DNA from: Streptomyces sp. NRRL F-6676
GTDB lineage: Bacteria > Actinomycetota > Actinomycetes > Streptomycetales > Streptomycetaceae
Length of the DNA: 64,000 nt
NCBI RefSeq assembly: GCF_000725625.1
Contig: NZ_JOHS01000008.1
Span: 293,158-357,157, forward strand
Direction of reading: 5' to 3'
The notes beneath the pieces are model-generated. The model saw nothing but the letters and a program-made list of their open reading frames with translations. It made no database searches and was not told where the DNA came from. The stretch's first letter is position 1. The number at the start of each line of letters is the position of its first letter. A program made the position numbers and the translations under genes. Shown here one piece after another: positions 22,287 to 31,149 of this stretch.

Positions 22287-24337
22287 GCGCGCGTACGCAC
22301 CAGCACCAGGGCCACGTCGTCGTCCGGTTCGGGGCGCAGCGCACCGAGCAGCATGTCCCCGATCCGCTCCAGGGGCAGCCGGCAGCCCCGCAGCAGCCGG
22401 GTCAGGGCCGTCAGACCCGCGTCGATCGGCTCGCCCCGGTTCTCCACCAGCCCGTCGGTGTAGAGGGCGAGCAGGGCCCCCGGCGCCAGTTCGACCTCCA
22501 CGGTGCCGAAGCCGACCCCGCCGACGCCGCCGACCCCGAGCGGCACCCCGGGCGGCACGTCCACGAGTTCGGCCTCCCCGTCGGGCAGCAGCAGCACCGG
22601 CGGCAGATGGCCGGCGCTGGACAGCACGCACCGGCCCCGGCGCAGATCGCACACCGCGTACAGACAGGTGGCGATGGTGTCGCCGAGCGAGCCCATGATG
22701 TCGTCGAGGTGGCCGAGGAGTTCGGCGGGCGGCAGATCCAGGCGGGCCAGCGCCCGGGTGGCCGTGCTCAACTGCCCCATGATCGCCGCCGCCTGCACGC
22801 CCTTGCCCATCACGTCGCCGACGACGAGCGCGGTCCGCCCCGGGCCGAGCGGCAGGACGTCGTACCAGTCGCCGCCGACCTCGCTGAGGGCCGGCAGATA
22901 GCGGGCCGCGATGTCGAGTCCCTCGTGCCGGGCGGGCGCGGTCGGCAGCAGGCTGCGCTGGAGCGTGAGCGCGGCGGTGCGCTCCCGCCCGTACAGCCGC
23001 GCGTTGTCGATGCACATGGCGGCGCGGGCGGCGAGTTCGCAGGCGAGGACCTGGTCGCCGTCGTCGAACGGCCGCTCGTTGCGGGTGCGCAGCAGGCTCA
23101 GCGTGCCCAGCACCTCGCCGCGGGCCCGCAGCGGCACCGCCAGATAGCTGTGCACCCCGGCCTCGCGCAGGGCCTGGGCGGCGTGCGCGTCCCGGGCGAT
23201 GCGCCGCATCACCGCCGCGTCGACGTGCTCGACCCGGCACGGCTCCGCCTCGCGCACGCACTCGGTGATCAGCCGCGAGGGACTGTAGACGGCCAGCTGC
23301 CCGACCGGGTCGGCGGCCCGGATCGCGTCGGTGGCGTACCCGGAGGCGACGGCCAGCGCCCGGAACTCGACATGCGTGTCCGCCATGACGGGCGCGACGA
23401 TCCCGTGCGCGACCACCGACTCCAGGACGTCCACGGCGGCCAGGTCCGCCAGATGCGGCACCGTCACATCGGCCAGCTCCCGGGCCGTCTGCCACAGATC
23501 GAGCGTGCTGCCGATCCGCGCCCCCGCGTCCGCGATCACCGCGAGCTGCTCCCGCGCCCGCACCACCTCGGAGGCCGCCTGCTGCCGCTCGGTCACGTCG
23601 ATGATCGCCATGGCGATCCCCAGCACCCGGCCGCGCGCGTCCGCGATGCGGTGGTACGACTCCGAGAACGCGCGCTCGCCGGTGCCGGCCGCCGTGAACC
23701 CGATCGTCTGCTGGTCGAGCAGCGGCTCGCCCGTCTCCAGCACGCGCCGCATCCGGGCCTCGATGGTCCGCGCGTCGAGCCCCGGCAGCACGTCGGCGAC
23801 CCTGCGGCCCACCACCGCCGCCTCGGACAGTCCGTTGAGCCGTTCGAGCGCCGGGTTGCACCCCACCCACCGCAGCCGGGTGTCGAACACCGCGATCCCG
23901 ACCGGGGTCTGGTTGACGAGGATGTGGGAGAGCGCCAGGTCCCGCTCCACGCCCCGCACGGTACGGGCGTCGGTGGCCAGGCCCAGCATGTGGACCTGGC
24001 CCCGGCTGTCGTCCAGCCGCATGGTGCGGAACTCCACCGGATGCTCGGTGCCGTCCTTGTGGCACAGCGGGAACACGCCCGCCCAGCGGTCGCCGGAGCG
24101 GACCTGCGCGAACAGCGCACGGCCCCGGTCGCGCTGCGCGGCCGACACCAGGAAGTGGTCGGCGCGCTGCCCCAGGGCCTCCTCCGCCGTGTACCCGAGC
24201 AGGCGTTCGGCCTCCGGGCTCCACAGCACGATGTGCCCCTCGGCGTCCAGCACGACCGCCGCGACCCGCAGCAGATCGAGCAGCGCGCCCGGCGCCGCGG
24301 GCATCTCGTCGCCGGCCGAGTCCGGATACACACGCAT
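22283..24337 (-). CDS. PAS-PAS-GAF-PP2C (SpoIIE-type) phosphatase
   Basis: 684 residues. Two PAS domains (about 10-125 and 130-255, the first with VLDAEGHIVLWSPEAERLLGYTAEE) are followed by a GAF domain (about 270-430) and a SpoIIE-type PP2C domain (about 450-684) with EVGGDWYDV, VVGDVMGKG, LYTDGLVE and a final DDDVALVLV. There is no membrane segment, so it is a cytosolic sensor phosphatase, probably acting on STAS-domain anti-sigma antagonists. The ATG at 24337 is preferred because GGAAGGAG precedes it by eight bases; an ATG at 24394 is the alternative. Confidence 0.92.
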   Translation of the reverse strand: MRVYPDSAGDEMPAAPGALLDLLRVAAVVLDAEGHIVLWSPEAERLLGYTAEEALGQRADHFLVSAAQRDRGRALFAQVRSGDRWAGVFPLCHKDGTEHPVEFRTMRLDDSRGQVHMLGLATDARTVRGVERDLALSHILVNQTPVGIAVFDTRLRWVGCNPALERLNGLSEAAVVGRRVADVLPGLDARTIEARMRRVLETGEPLLDQQTIGFTAAGTGERAFSESYHRIADARGRVLGIAMAIIDVTERQQAASEVVRAREQLAVIADAGARIGSTLDLWQTARELADVTVPHLADLAAVDVLESVVAHGIVAPVMADTHVEFRALAVASGYATDAIRAADPVGQLAVYSPSRLITECVREAEPCRVEHVDAAVMRRIARDAHAAQALREAGVHSYLAVPLRARGEVLGTLSLLRTRNERPFDDGDQVLACELAARAAMCIDNARLYGRERTAALTLQRSLLPTAPARHEGLDIAARYLPALSEVGGDWYDVLPLGPGRTALVVGDVMGKGVQAAAIMGQLSTATRALARLDLPPAELLGHLDDIMGSLGDTIATCLYAVCDLRRGRCVLSSAGHLPPVLLLPDGEAELVDVPPGVPLGVGGVGGVGFGTVEVELAPGALLALYTDGLVENRGEPIDAGLTALTRLLRGCRLPLERIGDMLLGALRPEPDDDVALVLVRTRA

Positions 24338-24561
24338 CTCCGCCGCTCCTTCCGGCGCGGCAAGGGCACCGCCAAGATCTCCCGTGCGGGTCATCCGATT
24401 ACGTCACAGGACGGCCGCCGGGGCAACACCGGGGAGCGAAGCCCGGCGGGTCGGGAGGCAGGAACCGGTGTCCGGGCGGGTAGGGATATCAGTGCGCCCT
24501 GACCGAGGCGCCCGCCGTCCCCACGGCAGCAGCCCCCCACACACACGAAGGAAACCCGCCC

Positions 24562-25023
24562 GTGGCACTCGCACATCCAGAGGTCCCCGCAGCCCGCCGT
24601 CCCGGACGGATCTGGACGGTCCGGGTCACCGGCCACAGCGACCGGTCCGCCTCCGTCGTATGCAGCGCCGCCTGCCGGATGCCGCCCCGCTCCCGCGACG
24701 TCACCGCCCTGCGCCGCTTCGCCGAGGCCCACGCCGCCGCCCACGCCAAGGCGGCGACGGTACGCGGCGACGCGTCCTGCCAGTGCCGGGTCCAGCAGTG
24801 CTCCGCCCACCAGGGCACGAAGGTCCTGTGCGGCGGCACGGTCCTGCTGGTACTGCGCCACAACCCCGCGGTCGGCCGTGTCTGGACGCTGGCCGAGGTC
24901 TGCGAACGCTGCGCCCCCCTGATGACCCACGCGAGGGTGGTCGGCCGCGCGGCCACGCGGGGCGCCAGGACAGGGCCGGCACCCAGCGGCTTCGCCGCGC
25001 CGGGAACACCGCGCACGACGTAA
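24562..25023 (+). CDS. Cysteine-rich hypothetical protein
   Basis: A 153-residue protein starting at GTG with a GAAGGAAA site. Eight cysteines fall in pairs or groups (34/38, 73/75, 80/90, 114/117), with CQCRVQQC and CERCAPL the most notable, so it may bind zinc. It has no membrane segment or signal. The tail is Arg/Pro-rich. I do not recognise a named family. It stands alone, 225 bases from the divergent phosphatase gene and 90 bases before the SDR gene. Confidence 0.75.
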   Translation: MALAHPEVPAARRPGRIWTVRVTGHSDRSASVVCSAACRMPPRSRDVTALRRFAEAHAAAHAKAATVRGDASCQCRVQQCSAHQGTKVLCGGTVLLVLRHNPAVGRVWTLAEVCERCAPLMTHARVVGRAATRGARTGPAPSGFAAPGTPRTT

Positions 25024-25114
25024 GCGCGGCCTCCCCGCTCGGCCTCGCCGACGTTACCCCCACCCGTACCCGGACACCCGGAGGGCCGACGACACCGGCC
25101 CTCCGGGAGACACC

Positions 25115-25987
25115 GTGCCAGACAGCCCCCTCACCGACCGCACCGTCGTGGTCACCGGCGCCGCCCGCGGCATCGGCGCCGAACTCGCCCGCGAGCTCGC
25201 CCACCGCGGCGCCCGCCTCGCCCTCCTCGGCCACGAGCGCGCCGCACTGGAGCGGCTGGCCGCCGAACTCCCCACCCCCGCCCTGGCCCGCGAGACGGAC
25301 GTCACCGACACCGCGGCCCTGGTCACCGCCGCGGAGGAGATCCGCCGCAGCCTCGGCCCACCCTCCGCCGTCGTCGCCAACGCCGCCGTCGCCGAGGCCG
25401 GCGCCTTCCTCGACACCGACCCCGCCCACTGGCGCCGCATCATCGACGTCAACCTCACCGGCAGCGCCAACACCGCCCACGCCTTCCTCCCCGACCTGCT
25501 GCGCACCGCCGGCTACCACCTCCAGATCGGCTCGCTCGCCTCGATCGGCGCGGCCCCCATGATGAGCGCCTACTGCGCCTCGAAGGCCGGCGCCGAGGCC
25601 CTCGCCCACTCCCTGGGTGCGGAACTGGCCCGCCACGGCGTGGCGGTGGGCATCGCCTACCTCGGCTGGACCGACACCGACATGATCCGCGACGGCGAGC
25701 ACTACGCCGCCCTGCACGAGCTGCGCACCCACATGCCCCCGCCGGCCCACCGGATCACCCCGGCCCGGACGGTCGCCGTCCGGCTGGCCGACGCCGTCGA
25801 GCGCCGGCGCACCGCCGTGTACGTACCGGGCTGGCTGCGCGCGGTGCAGCTGGTGCGCGCGGCGGTGCCCCCGGTCGTGCTCCGCGCCACACGCCGGCAA
25901 CTGCCCCGGACGGCCGCCCGCCAGGACCTGCGCCCGACGGGCCTGCTCGGCGGTGGCGGCCGCGCCGACCGCACCGCCGCCGAGTGA
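25115..25987 (+). CDS. SDR-family oxidoreductase
   Basis: A 290-residue short-chain dehydrogenase/reductase. The Rossmann cofactor motif TGAARGIG is at residues 14-21, the catalytic Asn113, Ser140 (QIGSLAS), Tyr153 and Lys157 (YCASK) are present, and the family's NAA-type motif reads ANAAV. A C-terminal extension with a hydrophobic helix (LVRAAVPPVVLRA) is typical of SDRs linked to lipid or membrane metabolism. It starts at GTG with GGGAG five to nine bases upstream and leads a probable operon with the SRPBCC and FAD oxidoreductase genes. Confidence 0.93.
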   Translation: MPDSPLTDRTVVVTGAARGIGAELARELAHRGARLALLGHERAALERLAAELPTPALARETDVTDTAALVTAAEEIRRSLGPPSAVVANAAVAEAGAFLDTDPAHWRRIIDVNLTGSANTAHAFLPDLLRTAGYHLQIGSLASIGAAPMMSAYCASKAGAEALAHSLGAELARHGVAVGIAYLGWTDTDMIRDGEHYAALHELRTHMPPPAHRITPARTVAVRLADAVERRRTAVYVPGWLRAVQLVRAAVPPVVLRATRRQLPRTAARQDLRPTGLLGGGGRADRTAAE

Positions 25988-26081
25988 GGCCCGACCGCGC
26001 ACGGTTCAACGACGGCCGCGCGGGAACCCGGCGTCCGACCACCGTGTGCCACCGGCACACCCGAGCCTCGCGGAGGTGTCC

Positions 26082-26558
26082 GTGGCCGTACGCCACCGGC
26101 TGATCAAGACCGCACCGGAGCACGTCTGGACCGTGCTGGCCGACGGCGCCCGGTACGCCGAATGGGTCGTCGGGACGTCGTCCTCCACACCCGTGCGTGG
26201 CGACTGGCCCGAGCTGGACTCCGCGCTCAGGTACGAGGTCCGCCTCGGCCCGCTGACGTTCACCAACGAGACGGTGGTTCGGCGGTGCGTCGAGGGCAGC
26301 GTCCTGGAACTGGAGGCGCACGCCGGACCGCTCGGCACCGCCCGCATCGCCATCGAGCTGCGCTCCTGGGGCGAGTACACCCTGGTGATCGTCGACGAAC
26401 ACCCCCTCCAGGGCGCCGGCCGTGCCGTGCACAACATGGCCGTCGAGACGGTCATCCAGCTGCGCCACCGCCCGATGCTGGCCAGGCTCGCGAAGGTCTG
26501 CGAGCAGACGGGCGACGAGATCGACGGGGCCCGCGCCGAGAGGACGACGGCCTCATGA
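26082..26558 (+). CDS. SRPBCC-family protein
   Basis: About 158 residues of the START/Bet v1-like (SRPBCC) fold: VRHRLIKTAPEHVWTVLADGARYAEWV opens the domain, with later strands RYEVRLGPLTF and LELEAHAGPLGTARIAIEL, and a long C-terminal helix. Such domains bind hydrophobic ligands or act as cyclases/aromatases. The start is one of two GTG codons at 26076/26082; the second has GGAG at better spacing. It lies 94 bases after the SDR and 46 bases before the FAD oxidoreductase, suggesting a pathway of three enzymes acting on a hydrophobic substrate. Confidence 0.85.
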   Translation: MAVRHRLIKTAPEHVWTVLADGARYAEWVVGTSSSTPVRGDWPELDSALRYEVRLGPLTFTNETVVRRCVEGSVLELEAHAGPLGTARIAIELRSWGEYTLVIVDEHPLQGAGRAVHNMAVETVIQLRHRPMLARLAKVCEQTGDEIDGARAERTTAS

Positions 26559-26604
26559 GCCGCACGGGGAACGGCCGGGCGACGCGGCGGACGAGGAGGC
26601 GGTC

Positions 26605-28233
26605 ATGCCGGACGCCGTGGTGATCGGCGCGGGCCCCAACGGCCTGGTCGCCGCCAATCTGCTCGCCGACGCCGGCTGGAGCGTGGAGGTCCTGGAGGAG
26701 CAGGACGAACCCGGCGGTGCCGTCCGGCACGACCGGAACGTGCACCCCGACTTCGTCAACGACCTGTTCAGCTCCTTCTACCCGCTGGCCGCCGCCTCGC
26801 CGGTCATCGCCGGCCTGGAACTGGAGCGTCACGGGCTGCGCTGGGCGCACGCGCCCCGCGTACTGGCCCACCCGCGCAGCGACGGCAGGTGCGCCGTGCT
26901 GGGCCGCAACGTCGACGACACCGCCGCCTCCCTGGACACCTTCGCCGACGGCGACGGGGACGCCTGGCGCGAGCTGACCTCCGTGTGGGAACGCGTCCGA
27001 CCCGATCTGCTGGACGCCCTGTTCACCCCGTTCCCGCCGGTCCGCGCGGGCGCCAGGCTGGCGCTGCGGCTGCGCGGGGCGGGCGGACTGCGGCTGGCCC
27101 GCTCCCTGGTGCTGCCGGTGCGCCGGCTGGGGGAGGAGGAGTTCCGCGGCGAGGGCGGCGGACTGCTGCTGGCGGGCAACGCCCTGCACGCCGACCTCGC
27201 CCCCGAGTCCGCGGGCAGCGGCGGCTTCGGCTGGCTGATGACGATGCTCGGCCAGACGTACGGCTTCCCCGTGCCCGCCGGTGGTTCGGGCGCCCTCACC
27301 GACGCGCTGGTGCGCAGGCTGCGGCAGCACGGCGGCACCCTGCGGTGCGGAGAGCGCGTCGAACGGATCGTCGTCCGCGGCGGCCGGGCGGTCGCGGTGC
27401 GTACGGCCGGCGGCGAGACGGTGGGGGCCCACCGTGCCGTACTGGCCGATGTGGCGGCCCCCGCCCTCTACGGCGGACTGGTGGAGCCCGAGCACCTTCC
27501 CGCGCAGCTCATGGACGATCTGCGGCGGTTCCAGTGGGACTTCGCCACCTTCAAGGTCGACTGGGCGCTGGACGGACCCGTGCCGTGGGCGCAGGAGGCG
27601 GCGTCCCTGGCGGGCACCGTGCATCTCGCGGACGGCATCGACGAGCTGACCCGGTTCGCCGCCCAGATCGCCAGGAAGCTGATCCCCGACCGGCCGTTCT
27701 GCGTGTTCGGCCAGATGACCACCAGCGATCCGCCGCGCTCCCCCCGGGGCACCGAGTCCGCCTGGGCCTACACCCATGTGCCGCACCTGGTCACGGGCGA
27801 CGCCGGGGACGAGGGGTTGACGGGCGCCTGGGACGCCAGGGAACAGCAGCTCATGGCCGACCGCGTCGAACGGCGCGTGGAGCGCTTCGCCCCCGGTTTC
27901 CGGTCACTGATCCGCGCCCGGCGGATCCTGGCGCCGCCGACCCTTCAGTCGATGGACGCCAACCTCCAGGACGGCGCCATCAACGGCGGCACCACCGCCA
28001 TGCACCAGCAGCTCGTCTTCCGCCCCATCCCCGGCACGGGCCGCGCGGAGACCCCGGTCGGGCGGCTCTATCTGGCCTCCGCGAGCGCCCACCCGGGCGG
28101 CGGGGTGCACGGCGCCCCCGGCGCGAACGCCGCCCGCGCCGCGCTGCGCCAGTACGCGCCCACGCCGCTGACCCGTCTCGAACGCGTCCTGACCCGGCGC
28201 AACCGCAAGGGGAGGGTCGAGCGCGCGGACTGA
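26605..28233 (+). CDS. FAD/NAD(P)-dependent oxidoreductase, phytoene-desaturase-like
   Basis: A 542-residue CrtI-type flavoprotein. The FAD-binding Rossmann motif GAGPNGLVAANLLADAGWSVEVLEEQDEPGG is at the N-terminus, and the C-terminal motif GRLYLASASAHPGGGVHGAPGANAARAAL is that of the phytoene desaturase/FAD-dependent oxidoreductase group. No carotenoid genes are nearby, so a carotenoid substrate is not implied. A GAGGAGGCGG site precedes the ATG at 26605. It ends the SDR-SRPBCC-FAD gene trio. Confidence 0.92.
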   Translation: MPDAVVIGAGPNGLVAANLLADAGWSVEVLEEQDEPGGAVRHDRNVHPDFVNDLFSSFYPLAAASPVIAGLELERHGLRWAHAPRVLAHPRSDGRCAVLGRNVDDTAASLDTFADGDGDAWRELTSVWERVRPDLLDALFTPFPPVRAGARLALRLRGAGGLRLARSLVLPVRRLGEEEFRGEGGGLLLAGNALHADLAPESAGSGGFGWLMTMLGQTYGFPVPAGGSGALTDALVRRLRQHGGTLRCGERVERIVVRGGRAVAVRTAGGETVGAHRAVLADVAAPALYGGLVEPEHLPAQLMDDLRRFQWDFATFKVDWALDGPVPWAQEAASLAGTVHLADGIDELTRFAAQIARKLIPDRPFCVFGQMTTSDPPRSPRGTESAWAYTHVPHLVTGDAGDEGLTGAWDAREQQLMADRVERRVERFAPGFRSLIRARRILAPPTLQSMDANLQDGAINGGTTAMHQQLVFRPIPGTGRAETPVGRLYLASASAHPGGGVHGAPGANAARAALRQYAPTPLTRLERVLTRRNRKGRVERAD

Positions 28234-28346
28234 ACCGCGCGCGGGGCGCGCGAGGCGCACCCGGGGTGTGAAACAGGTGACAGGAGCTTCCTTGCGCACC
28301 TCTTGCCCCGGACCGGTGCGACAAGGTCACAATGATCCCGGCGAAC

Positions 28347-28380
28347 GGGGCCGGCCCACCATCCGCATCGGGGCCGGCCC
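28347..28380. terminator. Bidirectional terminator
   Basis: Two copies of GGGGCCGGCCC, each containing a palindrome, are separated by 12 bases and can pair with each other. They lie between the convergent FAD oxidoreductase and the small membrane protein gene. Confidence 0.5.
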
Positions 28381-28409
28381 TGTCCGTCCTGCGCGGCGGG
28401 GCCGCGCCG

Positions 28410-28784
28410 TCACGGCAGGCAGCGCAGGACGACGGCGGCGACCAGGGCGAGGGCCGCGAACGAGACCGCCGCGGCGACGCACCGCACCCGCAGCTGCCGG
28501 TAGCGCTCCTCGTACTCTTGACGGATGGCCGTGATCCGCCGGGCGATGCGCTGAAGATCGCCCCGGGCCCGGGCCAGGCAGTCGCCGGTGTACCGGTGCT
28601 CGATCTCGGTCCGCTGCGCCGTCGTCAGCCACTCCAGGGGCGCGGCGAAGACACGGGCGCGGTCCTCGGCCTCGGCCACCCGCGCCTGCCACAGCAGATA
28701 CCCCTCCACCTGGTCGACGAGGCCGGGCCCGTCGTCGTGCGCCGGGCCCGGCCTCGTCTCCCCCTCCGTGTTCCGTTCAGACAC
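28410..28784 (-). CDS. Single-membrane-pass hypothetical protein, ctaD-coupled
   Basis: 124 residues: an acidic N-terminus, a helical middle ([51 protein letters not shown]) and a C-terminal membrane segment ([20 protein letters not shown]). It is probably tail-anchored with a cytoplasmic helical domain. It starts with GTG and overlaps the ctaD stop by 8 bases, so it is translationally coupled to ctaD. No named family is recognised; an accessory role in this oxidase is inferred from the coupling only. Confidence 0.72.
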   Translation of the reverse strand: MSERNTEGETRPGPAHDDGPGLVDQVEGYLLWQARVAEAEDRARVFAAPLEWLTTAQRTEIEHRYTGDCLARARGDLQRIARRITAIRQEYEERYRQLRVRCVAAAVSFAALALVAAVVLRCLP

Positions 28785-30474
28785 GGGGGCGGCCGGTCTC
28801 GGGTTCGATCTCCTGCACCGCGATGTCCCGGTGGTGCAGATCGAAGGCCGGGGACTCGGAACGGATCAGCGGCAGGCACTCGAAGTTGTGCCGCGGCGGC
28901 GGACAGGAGGTCGCCCACTCCAGCGAACGGCCGTACCCCCACGGGTCGGGCACGCCCACCGGCTTGCCGTAGTGGGCCGTGCGCCAGACGTTGTAGAGGA
29001 ACGGCAGCATCGACAGACCGAGCAGGAACGAGCCGATGGTGGAGATGGTGTTGAGCCAGGTGAAGCCGTCCGCCGCGAGATAGTCGGCGTACCGGCGCGG
29101 CATGCCCTCCACACCGAGCCAGTGCTGGATCAGGAACGTGGTGTGGAAGCCCACGAAGAGCATCCAGAACGACATCTTGCCCAGCCGCTCGTCCAGCATC
29201 TTGCCGGTGAACTTCGGCCACCAGAAGTGGAATCCGGCGAACATCGCGAAGACGACGGTGCCGAAGACGACGTAGTGGAAGTGCGCGACGACGAAGTAGG
29301 AGTCCGACACCTCGAAGTCCAGCGGGGGAGAGGCGAGCAGGACGCCGGTCAGGCCGCCGAAGAGGAAGGTGACGAGGAAGCCCGTCACCCACAGCATCGG
29401 TGTCTCGAAGGTGAGCGAGCCCTTCCACATCGTGCCGATCCAGTTGAAGAACTTCACCCCGGTCGGCACCGCGATCAGGAAGCTCATGAACGAGAAGAAC
29501 GGCAGCAGCACCCCGCCGGTGACGAACATGTGGTGCGCCCAGACGCTGACGGACAGCCCGGTGATGGAGATGGTCGCGCCGACCAGGCCCATGTAGCCGA
29601 AGATCGGCTTGCGGGCGAAGACCGGGATCACCTCCGTCACGATGCCGAAGAACGGCAGCGCGATGATGTACACCTCCGGATGCCCGAAGAACCAGAACAG
29701 GTGCTGCCACAGCAGTGGTCCGCCGTTGGCGGCCTCGAAGACGTGTGCCCCGAACTTGCGGTCGACCTCCAGGGTGAGCAGCGCGGCGGCCAGCACCGGG
29801 AAGGCGAACAGCACCAGCACGCTGGTCAGCAGGATGTTCCAGGTGAAGATCGGCATCCGGAACATCGTCATGCCGGGGGCGCGCATGCAGATGATCGTGG
29901 TGATGAAGTTGACCGCGCCGAGGATGGTGCCGAAGCCGGACAGCCCCAGGCCCATGATCCACATGTCGTGGCCGACGCCCGGCGAGTGCACCATGTCGGT
30001 CAGCGGGCTGTAGGCGAACCAGCCGAACGAAGCGGCGCCGTCCGGGGTCAGGAAGCCGCCGACCGCGATGAGCGAACCGAACAGATAGAACCAGTAGGCC
30101 AGCATGTTCAGCCGGGGGAACGCCACGTCGGGCGCGCCGATCTGAAGCGGCATGATCCAGTTGGTGAAGCCGGCGAAGAGCGGGGTCGCGAACATCAGCA
30201 GCATCACGGTGCCGTGCATCGTGAACGCCTGGTTGTACTGCTCGTTGGACAGGAGTTGCAGCCCGGGGCGGGCCAGTTCGATGCGGAGGAAGAGGGCCAT
30301 CACCCCGCCGAGCAGGAAGAACGCGAACGACGTGATCAGGTAGAGGGAGCCGATGGTCTTGTGGTCGGTCGTCGTCAGCCACTTCACCACCACCGCGCCG
30401 GCACGCGGGCGGGGAGGGGATGCGGACTCGCCCGGGACAGACGTGACCTGCCCGGCTTGCTCGGTGTGTGTCAT
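28777..30474 (-). CDS. ctaD: Cytochrome c oxidase subunit I
   Basis: A 565-residue, 12-membrane-segment heme-copper oxidase subunit I. The N-terminus has [17 protein letters not shown]. The Cu-B ligand region is [15 protein letters not shown] (the His-Pro-Glu-Val-Tyr motif), with the second HH at WAHHMFVTG, and [12 protein letters not shown] carries the heme a/a3 His ligands. It is normal length for Streptomyces CtaD. Subunits II and III are not in the window, so it is probably a second, stand-alone copy. The 3' end overlaps a small membrane-protein gene. Confidence 0.97.
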   Translation of the reverse strand: MTHTEQAGQVTSVPGESASPPRPRAGAVVVKWLTTTDHKTIGSLYLITSFAFFLLGGVMALFLRIELARPGLQLLSNEQYNQAFTMHGTVMLLMFATPLFAGFTNWIMPLQIGAPDVAFPRLNMLAYWFYLFGSLIAVGGFLTPDGAASFGWFAYSPLTDMVHSPGVGHDMWIMGLGLSGFGTILGAVNFITTIICMRAPGMTMFRMPIFTWNILLTSVLVLFAFPVLAAALLTLEVDRKFGAHVFEAANGGPLLWQHLFWFFGHPEVYIIALPFFGIVTEVIPVFARKPIFGYMGLVGATISITGLSVSVWAHHMFVTGGVLLPFFSFMSFLIAVPTGVKFFNWIGTMWKGSLTFETPMLWVTGFLVTFLFGGLTGVLLASPPLDFEVSDSYFVVAHFHYVVFGTVVFAMFAGFHFWWPKFTGKMLDERLGKMSFWMLFVGFHTTFLIQHWLGVEGMPRRYADYLAADGFTWLNTISTIGSFLLGLSMLPFLYNVWRTAHYGKPVGVPDPWGYGRSLEWATSCPPPRHNFECLPLIRSESPAFDLHHRDIAVQEIEPETGRPRV

Positions 30475-30518
30475 CGGCGGCTTGCTCTCGTGGGACGCCA
30501 GGGAGACCTGCGCGGGCG

Positions 30519-30535
30519 CCGGGGCGAAGCCCCGG
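30519..30535 (-). terminator. Short GC hairpin between two leftward genes
   Basis: CCGGGGC and GCCCCGG form a 7-bp stem around GAA, 45 bases upstream of ctaD and 120 bases after the preceding leftward gene. It may end that transcript or sit in the ctaD leader. Confidence 0.3.
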
Positions 30536-30654
30536 GCACCACAAGTCGCATCCTCTCCGTGCGTCCGGGGGCGCCGGGCCGTTCATTGCCCCCAATGGGC
30601 GCCCCGCCGCCGCTAATCCACCCGAAAGGCCCAACGGACGGGGCCGGGGACCTC

Positions 30655-31011
30655 CTAGGACTCGTCCGTCGCCCGCGACAGCCGCAGCGCCAGGTCCTGG
30701 AGCAGCGACGCCGTCGTGACGTCCGTCCGGCCCGCGTCATGGACCTCCGCCAGTTCGGAGAACAGAAAGGCGAACGCCCCCACCAGCGAGATGGCCGCCG
30801 GCAGATACGCGTCCGCGACCGCCTGCCCGGCCTCCGTGGGCCCCGCGTCCGCGGGCACCTCCACCGTCGGGAAGACCTCCGTCACCAGCGAGCCGAGCTG
30901 GCTCTCCGCCGGGTCCAGCTCCGCGTCCTGGTCCTGGGCGATCCGGCGCGTCAGCGCGTTCGTCTCGGTCAGCACGCCGATGGCCCGCAGGATGATCTCC
31001 GTCTGCTTCAT
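30655..31011 (-). CDS. Hypothetical helical protein
   Basis: A 118-residue protein opening MKQTEIILRAIGVLTETNALTRRIAQDQD, with an Ala/Leu-rich C-terminal half (AVADAYLPAAISLVGAFAFLFSELAEV and TASLLQDLALRLSRATDES). One hydrophobic segment could be a buried helix or weak membrane pass. The family is not recognised. The codon bias is good and the ATG is well placed, though no clear ribosome site is seen. It is divergent from the radical SAM gene, with a palindrome at 31077 between them. Confidence 0.65.
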   Translation of the reverse strand: MKQTEIILRAIGVLTETNALTRRIAQDQDAELDPAESQLGSLVTEVFPTVEVPADAGPTEAGQAVADAYLPAAISLVGAFAFLFSELAEVHDAGRTDVTTASLLQDLALRLSRATDES

Positions 31012-31076
31012 GGGGAGAGCGTAGGGGCAGGGCGCCGCACGGGGGACGGGGCCCCTCGTACCCTGGAGGCGATGGA

Positions 31077-31090
31077 GTCGACATGTCGAC
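31077..31090. promoter_or_regulatory. 14-bp palindrome between divergent genes
   Basis: GTCGACATGTCGAC is self-complementary. It lies 66 bases from the leftward gene start and 60 bases before the radical SAM start. It could bind a regulator; the GTCGAC pattern is also easily formed by chance in GC-rich DNA. Confidence 0.35.
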
Positions 31091-31129
31091 CCTGCCCTTC
31101 CGCTGTCCGCCCTGCCCTTCCGCTGTCCA
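31090..31129. repeat. 20-bp direct duplication
   Basis: Two head-to-tail copies of a 20-base unit beginning CCCTGCCCTTCCGCTGTCC that differ only at the last base, in the leader of the radical SAM gene. Confidence 0.9.
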
Positions 31130-31149
31130 CCCGGTTCCGGAGCCCGACG

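Noticed and set aside
28588-31149. An upstream extension of the radical SAM frame to 28588
   Set aside because: It crosses ctaD and another gene in antisense and has no domain content; the ATG at 31150 is used.
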